A DNA stretch of 11,015 nt from Desulfobacteraceae bacterium (GTDB taxonomy: Bacteria; Desulfobacterota; Desulfobacteria; Desulfobacterales; JAABRJ01): the NCBI GenBank assembly GCA_011390985.1, contig JAABRJ010000480.1, positions 1-11,015 of the forward strand, written 5' to 3'. A program made the translations under genes and the position numbers. This document shows, in pieces, positions 6,550-11,015 of the stretch. Each line of letters starts with the position of its first letter. Position 1 is the first letter of the stretch. The notes under the pieces are model-generated. The model made no database searches, was not told where the DNA came from, and saw only the letters and a program-made list of their open reading frames with translations.

Positions 6550-7353
6550 ATGGACACATTTTCCAGCTTTGAAGCTCAGCAGTACGATTCTCGCGGGATC
6601 CGCGTGGCTTCCCTGACGCTGGTCGGGGAGGCGCCACTTCTGATACGGGTCCAGGGGCAACGGTTATCCCTGGGGATGCGCACGCCGGGGGAGGAGATCC
6701 CCCAGGCCGCCGGTTTCTGCCTGGCCGAGGGGATTGTCGATGCCGCAGGGGATATCACCGGTCTGGCCTATGCCCTAAATGGGGCGGATGCGATCGTGGA
6801 CGTTACCCTGACCGCGGCCCGCTGGGCGGGCGTGGCCGAACGCTTTGAAGCGCAGGGCGGCGCACGGGCCTTGATGGCCCAGGTGGACAGCGACCGCCTG
6901 GTCGCGGCCCTTGCCGACATAGTGCCGCCGTTTTCCGGCCCCGGTGATGCCCTGGACGGACGACTCGCCCTGGACTGCTTGCAGCGGCTTGACGAATTGC
7001 AGCCCCTGCGGGCCAAGACGCGCGCGGCGCATGCCGCCGCCGTGTATCGTTCTGATCTGACCCTTTTGACCGCATCGGAGGATGTCGGGCGGCACAATGC
7101 GGTGGACAAGGCCGTTGGTCGGCTCTTGCTGGACGGCACGTTGAGCGCCGCCGCCCTGTTGGTGCTCTCCTCCCGGATCAGCTTTGATCTGGTTCAGAAG
7201 GCGGCCCGCGCTGGGGTGGCTGTCATTTTTTCGATGTCCCGCCCCACCCGTCTGGCGGTCCAAACCGCTTTGCGCCTGAACATGACCCTTGCCTGCCTGG
7301 CGCGACCGGACGGTCTGCTGGTTTTTTGCGGGAAAGAGCGCATCGGGTGGTAA
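6550..7353 (+). CDS. fdhD: FdhD family protein lacking the CxxC sulfurtransfer motif
   Basis: FdhD proteins pass sulfur from the cysteine desulfurase IscS to the molybdenum/tungsten bis-MGD cofactor of formate dehydrogenases. This 267-residue protein starts at ATG after AAAGGAG. Family marks: MRTPGEE at 43-49, AAGFCLAEGIV at 53-63, the acidic/basic motif SEDVGRHNAVDKAVG at 176-190 preceded by HAAAVY at 161-166, SSRISFDLVQKAARAG at 207-222 and SMSRPTRLAVQ at 228-238. The central loop where canonical members have two cysteines (CGxCG type) reads EAQGGARALMA at 100-110, with no cysteine. The only cysteines are at about 57, 143, 249 and 260, none paired. Either sulfur transfer uses other residues, or the protein has another cofactor-binding role. 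No formate dehydrogenase gene is nearby. The family assignment is firm; the usual function is not. Confidence 0.85.
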   Translation: MDTFSSFEAQQYDSRGIRVASLTLVGEAPLLIRVQGQRLSLGMRTPGEEIPQAAGFCLAEGIVDAAGDITGLAYALNGADAIVDVTLTAARWAGVAERFEAQGGARALMAQVDSDRLVAALADIVPPFSGPGDALDGRLALDCLQRLDELQPLRAKTRAAHAAAVYRSDLTLLTASEDVGRHNAVDKAVGRLLLDGTLSAAALLVLSSRISFDLVQKAARAGVAVIFSMSRPTRLAVQTALRLNMTLACLARPDGLLVFCGKERIGW

Positions 7354-7402
7354 GGCCCAACGCCCGTGGATCGCGGGCTGTTTAAGCTCGATCCTGAACG
7401 TT

Positions 7403-7433
7403 AAAGGGGCGATCCCCAGTGGATCGCCCCTTT
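7403..7433. terminator. Bidirectional terminator hairpin between fdhD and dsrP
   Basis: A perfect 13-bp inverted repeat, AAAGGGGCGATCC and GGATCGCCCCTTT, encloses a 5-base loop (CCAGT on the plus strand). It lies 50 bp after the fdhD stop and 29 bp after the dsrP stop, between convergent genes. The A/T ends of the stem give a short U-run (3 bases) in both directions, so it can serve either transcript, though the U-tract is weak. A smaller GCCCG/CGGGC hairpin at 7362-7378 lies just after fdhD and shares the 9-mer GTGGATCGC with this one. Confidence 0.85.
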
Positions 7434-7461
7434 GGACCAAGCCGGTTTGAAAGGGCCCGGA

Positions 7462-8619
7462 TTACCCGGCGACCTCTTCCTTGACCGAAATCGCCATTTT
7501 GAAAAGCGCCGTCAAGACCAGGGCTCCCATGGCGTAGATGCCCAGGGTGATCAGGATCTCGGGGATGGTCGGCGCGTACTCGTTGACATGGTGCAGCGGC
7601 GAGGGCACAAACCCGCCCGAAATCATGCCGAGCCCCTTGTCGATCCAGGTCCCCACGAAAACCGCGACGCAGGCCACGGCCAGCACCCCTTCCTGCCTGC
7701 GGGTGACCGGATTGACCAGCAGGATGATGCCCACCGCCATCAGCCCCATGGAGGTCCACATCCAGGGCACCAGCGCCCCTTTGCCCTCCAGGCCGACGAA
7801 AAGGTATTTGATGTGCGCGGTGTGTTCGGGGATGTTGCTGTAGAAAGCCACGAACACTTCGCAGAGAAAGAAAAAGACGTTGATGCAGATGGCGTAGGCC
7901 ACGATTTTGGCCAGGCTTTGGATTTGCTCCCGACCGGGGTCAAAGCGGGTCAACTTGCGCACCACCAGGCAGAGCAGGATCAGGAGGGCCGGTCCGGCGG
8001 CGAAAGCCGACGACAAAAAGCGCGGCGCCAGGATGGCCGTCATCCAGAAGCCTCTGCCGGGCAGACCGCTGTAAAGGTAGGCTGTGACCGTGTGGATGCT
8101 GATCGCCCAGGGGATCGAAAGCAGAATGAACGGTTTGAGCCAGAACGGGTAGGAGGTGCCGTTGCGCTCGGCTTCCAGGACGTTCCAGCCCACGACGATG
8201 TTCAGAAAAAGGTAGCCGTTGAGGACGATCATGTCCCAGAACAGGACCGACCGGGGCGAGGGGTAAAAAATGACGTTCAGCATCCGCATGGGCTGGCCCA
8301 GGTCCACCAGGATCAGCAGCAGGCACATCACCAGCGACGCCACCGCCAGGAATTCCCCCAGGATCGTGATTTTACCGAAGGCCTTGTAGTCGTGCAGATA
8401 GTAGGGCAAAACGACCATCACGCCGCCGGCGGCCACCCCGACCAGGTAGGTAAAATTGGCGATGTAAAACCCCCAGGACACATCCCGGCTCATGCCGGTA
8501 ATGCCGAGGCCGAAGCTCAGCTGTTGCAGGTAAACCAGGAAGCCCACCCCGACCACCGCGGCCAGCAGGGCCATCCACCCCCAGTATCTCTTGCTGCCTT
8601 TTATCGCGAGTTCAAGCAT
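7462..8619 (-). CDS. dsrP: DsrP, NrfD/PsrC-like integral membrane subunit of the DsrMKJOP complex
   Basis: DsrP is the quinone-interacting membrane subunit that pairs with the iron-sulfur protein DsrO on the periplasmic side. The 385-residue protein is strongly hydrophobic, with about ten predicted membrane spans (roughly 14-34, 50-75, 88-108, 125-148, 165-185, 205-222, 236-260, 285-303, 311-326 and 352-374). Family signs include SWGFYIANFTYLVGVAAGG at 48-66 and LGQPMRMLN at 107-115, FYPSPRSVLFWD at 118-129, SIPWAISIHTVTAYLYSGLPGR at 168-189 and the late ...TWIDKGLGMISGGFVPSPLH around 324-343. GTG at 8625 is in frame, but ATG at 8619 is chosen because GAGG sits 5 bases upstream. It begins 7 bp after dsrO and ends before a strong hairpin, so it is the last gene of the operon. 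Confidence 0.95.
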   Translation of the reverse strand: MLELAIKGSKRYWGWMALLAAVVGVGFLVYLQQLSFGLGITGMSRDVSWGFYIANFTYLVGVAAGGVMVVLPYYLHDYKAFGKITILGEFLAVASLVMCLLLILVDLGQPMRMLNVIFYPSPRSVLFWDMIVLNGYLFLNIVVGWNVLEAERNGTSYPFWLKPFILLSIPWAISIHTVTAYLYSGLPGRGFWMTAILAPRFLSSAFAAGPALLILLCLVVRKLTRFDPGREQIQSLAKIVAYAICINVFFFLCEVFVAFYSNIPEHTAHIKYLFVGLEGKGALVPWMWTSMGLMAVGIILLVNPVTRRQEGVLAVACVAVFVGTWIDKGLGMISGGFVPSPLHHVNEYAPTIPEILITLGIYAMGALVLTALFKMAISVKEEVAG

Positions 8620-8626
8620 GTTCACC

Positions 8627-9409
8627 TCACACGATGTAATAGACGCTGGGACCGGTGCCCAGGTTCTGTTTACGGCGAATCGTATAGTTTTCCCTCAAGG
8701 CCTGGCGCACTTCCGATTTATCGTCGTCAAGATCGCCGAAAATCAGGATGCCGTTGGAGGCCTCCACGCAGGCCGGCAGTTTGCCCTCTGCCAGGCGCTC
8801 GGCGCAGAAGCTGCACTTTTCGACAACGCCCTTCATCCGGGTGGGGAATTCCAGGTTGGTTTCCTTGATGAACGGCCGCGGGTCGCGGAAATTGAAGCTG
8901 CGCGCGCCGTACGGGCAGGCCGCCATGCAGAAACGGCAGCCGATGCAGCGGTGAAAATCCATCATCACGACGCCGTCGGATTCCCGTTTGAAGGTCGCCT
9001 GGGTGGGGCATGCGCGACAGCAGGGCGGATCTTCGCAATGGTTGCAGAGCACGGGCAGCGCTATGTGCTCAAGGCGTTCGTTGAGAAAATTGGTTTCTTT
9101 CTCGGGAAAGGCGTTGTGGTAGGCTTCCGCCCAGATCCACTTGATTTCGTGGTTTTCGGTTTCAAGTTTCGGAATGTTGTGGATCTTGTTGCAGGCCGCG
9201 ATCATCGGGTTGAGATCTTCCGATGAGTGGATTTTGCGGGTGTCGATCACCATTCCCCAGTGGGTGGCCTTCAACGCCTTTTCGCCTTGAATCATCTGGG
9301 GCGTTTGCAAGCCCTCCTCTTTCGAGAAAGCGTCCAGCACCGGGCTGGCACCCAGGCCCAGCGCTGAAATGCCTGCGATCTTCAGGAAATTTCTTCTGCT
9401 GTCTTCCAT
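8627..9409 (-). CDS. dsrO: DsrO, exported iron-sulfur subunit of the DsrMKJOP complex
   Basis: DsrO is a periplasmic ferredoxin-like protein carrying electrons between DsrP/DsrJ and the membrane. The 260-residue protein opens with a twin-arginine signal, SRRNFLK at 4-10, followed by a mild hydrophobic stretch, so it is exported folded with its clusters. Cysteine groups: C122-x2-C125-x4-C130(C131)-x2-C134P; C155-x2-C158-x2-C161-x3-C165P; C199-x2-C202 and C214. An isolated C73 stands where the last cysteine of the first ferredoxin motif is usual. The first three ligands of that motif (replaced by DTRKIHSSE...) and the last ligand of the fourth motif (now S218) are absent, which fits three rather than four [4Fe-4S] clusters. 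ATG follows AAGGAG and shares one base with the dsrJ stop (TAATG). Confidence 0.96.
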   Translation of the reverse strand: MEDSRRNFLKIAGISALGLGASPVLDAFSKEEGLQTPQMIQGEKALKATHWGMVIDTRKIHSSEDLNPMIAACNKIHNIPKLETENHEIKWIWAEAYHNAFPEKETNFLNERLEHIALPVLCNHCEDPPCCRACPTQATFKRESDGVVMMDFHRCIGCRFCMAACPYGARSFNFRDPRPFIKETNLEFPTRMKGVVEKCSFCAERLAEGKLPACVEASNGILIFGDLDDDKSEVRQALRENYTIRRKQNLGTGPSVYYIV

Positions 9410-9798
9410 TACTTGTTCTCCTTCGGATTATCGATATGGCAGTCCCAGCAGTAAGGGCTTACCGAGGCATAATTGTGACACCTGTCGCAAAACTCGGCTT
9501 TGTTGGAGTGGCAATCCAAACAGGTGTTGGAAAGGCTCATGTTGAACTGTTTGCCCTGCTCGTTGACGTAGATCCGCCGTCCGTCGCGGGTGACGGTATC
9601 CCGCCAGACGTCCAGCAGCTGCTGGTGTTCCACTCTCATGAGGGCCGTGGGGCGCACGCACTCCTTGGCGGCCAGGGCTTTGGGCGTCAGGATCACCTCC
9701 GGGGGCGGGGCGGCCTTGCCCATGTTGAACCAGAAGGGAAAGGTCATGAGCACCACGAATATCGCTAATCCGGCGATGATATACTTTTTGTCATTCAT
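9409..9798 (-). CDS. dsrJ: DsrJ, membrane-anchored periplasmic triheme cytochrome c of DsrMKJOP
   Basis: DsrJ is a small multihaem cytochrome of the Dsr transmembrane complex. The 129-residue protein has one N-terminal hydrophobic helix (about 6-26), probably an uncleaved anchor, and three haem c sites: CLDCH at 93-97, CDRCH at 104-108 and CWDCH at 117-121. C47 in KECVRP is the likely candidate for the unusual cysteine distal haem ligand described for DsrJ; M54 and H58 are nearby candidates for other axial ligands. An open frame extends upstream to 9855, but ATG at 9798 is chosen because GGAGG lies 9 bases before it, while the in-frame ATG at 9807 abuts that site. The gene overlaps the end of dsrK by 8 bp. 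Confidence 0.94.
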   Translation of the reverse strand: MNDKKYIIAGLAIFVVLMTFPFWFNMGKAAPPPEVILTPKALAAKECVRPTALMRVEHQQLLDVWRDTVTRDGRRIYVNEQGKQFNMSLSNTCLDCHSNKAEFCDRCHNYASVSPYCWDCHIDNPKENK

Positions 9799-11015
9799 TC
9801 GCGTCATCCTCCGTTCCCGGCAGCGGTTCGCCGCGCAGGTCTGTCTCTCGGTCATTTTCTCCCGGCAGAATCAAGGCGTTGGCGACCAGTTCATGAAGGC
9901 CGGTGACACTCACCTCCGGCACCCAGTACTCCATCAGGGGTGGCAGGACCGCGCGGTCGATGGCGCACACGCAGGCCAGCATGTTGACCCCGTGCTTTTT
10001 GTGGACGTGTTTGACCGCATTGGCGCGGGGCAGGCCGCCGGCCATCCGCAGCTCCATGTCCTCGCCGGCGTTCAGGCCCGCACCGCTGCCGCAGCAGAAG
10101 GTCTGCTCGCGGATGGTGCCGGCCGGCATTTCATAGAAATGGTTGCAGACGTTGTTGATGACGTAGCGGGGTTCATCCAGCAGCCCCATTCCGCGGGAGG
10201 GGTTGCAGGAGTCGTGGAAGGTGACCTTGAGGTGGTCGTTGCGCCGGAGGTCCAGGTCCAGCTTGCCGTGTTTGATGAGGTCGGCGGTGAACTCGGCGAT
10301 GTGAACCATTTTGGTGGACTTGGCGTTTTCGAACTTGGTGCCGGTTATCGGGGAGACGGGCTCCTCCAGGAAATCGGCCGGCCCGTTCATGGTGTCCATG
10401 TACTGGTTGATGACGCGCCACATGTGGCCGCACTCGCCGCCGAGGATCCACTTGACCCCCAGGCGTTTGGCTTCCAGGTACATCTTGGCGTTCAGCCGCT
10501 TCATGGTTTCATGGGAGGTGAAGAAGCCGAAGTTGCCGCCCTCGGATGCGTAGGTGCTCCAGGTGACGTCAAACCCGTATTTTTCCTTCAGGAAGTGGAA
10601 GAGGATCATGTAACCCATGCAGGTGTAGGTCCCCGGGTCGGCAAAGACGTCGCCCGACGGGGTGATGAACAGGATGTCGGCGCCTTTCTTGTTGAATTGG
10701 GGCGCCACCCGTACACCGGTGACTTCCTCGATGTCGTCTACGAAGAACTCGAGCATGTCCTTGAAGGCATGCGGCTGGATGCCGAGATGGTTGCCGGTGC
10801 GGTAGCAGTTGGCCACCGGGGTGGCGATCCAGTCGATGTTCAGACCCAGCAGGTTGAGCAACTCCCGGCCGATGATGGTGATTTCGGCGGTGTCGATGCC
10901 GTAGGGGCAGAAAACCGAACAGCGGCGGCATTCGGTGCACTGGAAGAAATAGTACCACCACTCCTTGAGGACCCCCAGGGTCATCGGGCGTGCGCCGATC
11001 TGTTTGCCGAAGCCC
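9791..11015 (-). CDS. dsrK: DsrK, HdrD-like catalytic iron-sulfur subunit of DsrMKJOP (5' end outside window)
   Basis: DsrK is the cytoplasmic subunit related to heterodisulfide reductase HdrD, thought to act on the disulfide/trisulfide form of DsrC during sulfite reduction. The visible 407 residues are the C-terminal three quarters or so of a protein usually near 540; the frame stays open to the right edge (GFGKQIGARP before the internal M at 10984). A ferredoxin motif CTECRRCSVFCPYGID comes early, and the first such motif should lie outside. LGGECGHMWR marks the middle. The CCG-type domain follows: HDSCNPSRG, then 36 residues on, FCCGSGAG, then 39 residues on, CVC. These would hold the non-cubane catalytic cluster of this family. 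The final pair is CxC here rather than the CxxC usual in CCG domains. The acidic C-terminal tail overlaps the start of dsrJ. dsrM is expected just upstream. Confidence 0.96.
   Translation of the reverse strand, partial: GFGKQIGARPMTLGVLKEWWYYFFQCTECRRCSVFCPYGIDTAEITIIGRELLNLLGLNIDWIATPVANCYRTGNHLGIQPHAFKDMLEFFVDDIEEVTGVRVAPQFNKKGADILFITPSGDVFADPGTYTCMGYMILFHFLKEKYGFDVTWSTYASEGGNFGFFTSHETMKRLNAKMYLEAKRLGVKWILGGECGHMWRVINQYMDTMNGPADFLEEPVSPITGTKFENAKSTKMVHIAEFTADLIKHGKLDLDLRRNDHLKVTFHDSCNPSRGMGLLDEPRYVINNVCNHFYEMPAGTIREQTFCCGSGAGLNAGEDMELRMAGGLPRANAVKHVHKKHGVNMLACVCAIDRAVLPPLMEYWVPEVSVTGLHELVANALILPGENDRETDLRGEPLPGTEDDANE

Noticed and set aside
7432..8868. 478-codon plus-strand open frame opposite dsrP and the end of dsrO
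   Set aside because: Its product is an extreme H/Q/D/R-rich sequence, the antisense image of membrane-helix codons, and it spans two real genes and the gap between them.
9799..9855. N-terminal extension of dsrJ to 9855
   Set aside because: These 19 codons overlap the dsrK coding end, contain no ribosome site at their start, and would put a charged stretch before the membrane anchor; ATG at 9798 has a proper GGAGG.

Overview
The window looks like a chromosomal segment of a sulfate-reducing bacterium, most likely Desulfobacterota (the former Deltaproteobacteria, Desulfosarcina/Desulfococcus-like). The main reason is a run of dsrK-dsrJ-dsrO-dsrP, four of the five subunits of the DsrMKJOP membrane redox complex, with a three-haem DsrJ and an NrfD-like DsrP. 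The DNA is GC-rich, with an AT-rich gap between two divergent genes. Exact taxonomy cannot be fixed without a search. I see no tRNA, rRNA, CRISPR array, insertion sequence, integrase or attachment site.

Left part (1-6359). A short plus-strand fragment ending in a zinc ribbon (1-189) meets, tail to tail, a long minus-strand gene string. In transcription order this string is rplU, rpmA, obgE, proB, nadD, rsfS, gpmI and a small protein resembling the HsdR N-terminal nuclease domain. Five junctions are tight or overlapping: rpmA/obgE (4 bp), obgE/proB (17 bp), nadD/rsfS (4 bp), rsfS/gpmI (8 bp), and a 54-bp gap before the last gene. The set is probably one housekeeping operon covering ribosome assembly, the first step of proline synthesis, NAD synthesis, ribosome silencing and glycolysis. 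A near-consensus sigma-70-type promoter and a roughly 90-nt leader with a hairpin lie upstream of rplU.

Middle (6360-7461). An fdhD-family gene is transcribed away from rplU. Its candidate promoter overlaps the rplU promoter almost exactly at the -10 box. The encoded protein lacks the CxxC pair on which canonical FdhD sulfurtransfer depends. A perfect 13-bp hairpin separates the convergent ends of fdhD and dsrP.

Right part (7462-11015). dsrK (partial, running off the right edge), dsrJ, dsrO and dsrP are on the minus strand with overlaps of 8 and 1 bp and a gap of 7 bp, a tightly coupled operon. dsrM is expected just beyond the right edge. Together the products would connect the membrane quinone pool and periplasmic electron carriers to cytoplasmic heterodisulfide-reductase-like chemistry on the DsrC trisulfide/thiol cycle of dissimilatory sulfite reduction.

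I did not find a clearly undescribed multi-gene system. The observations most worth a second look are the FdhD homologue without its catalytic cysteines, the shared -10 of the rplU/fdhD promoters, the matched loss of exactly one cluster's ligands in DsrO, and the nuclease-like protein whose acidic catalytic residue appears replaced.
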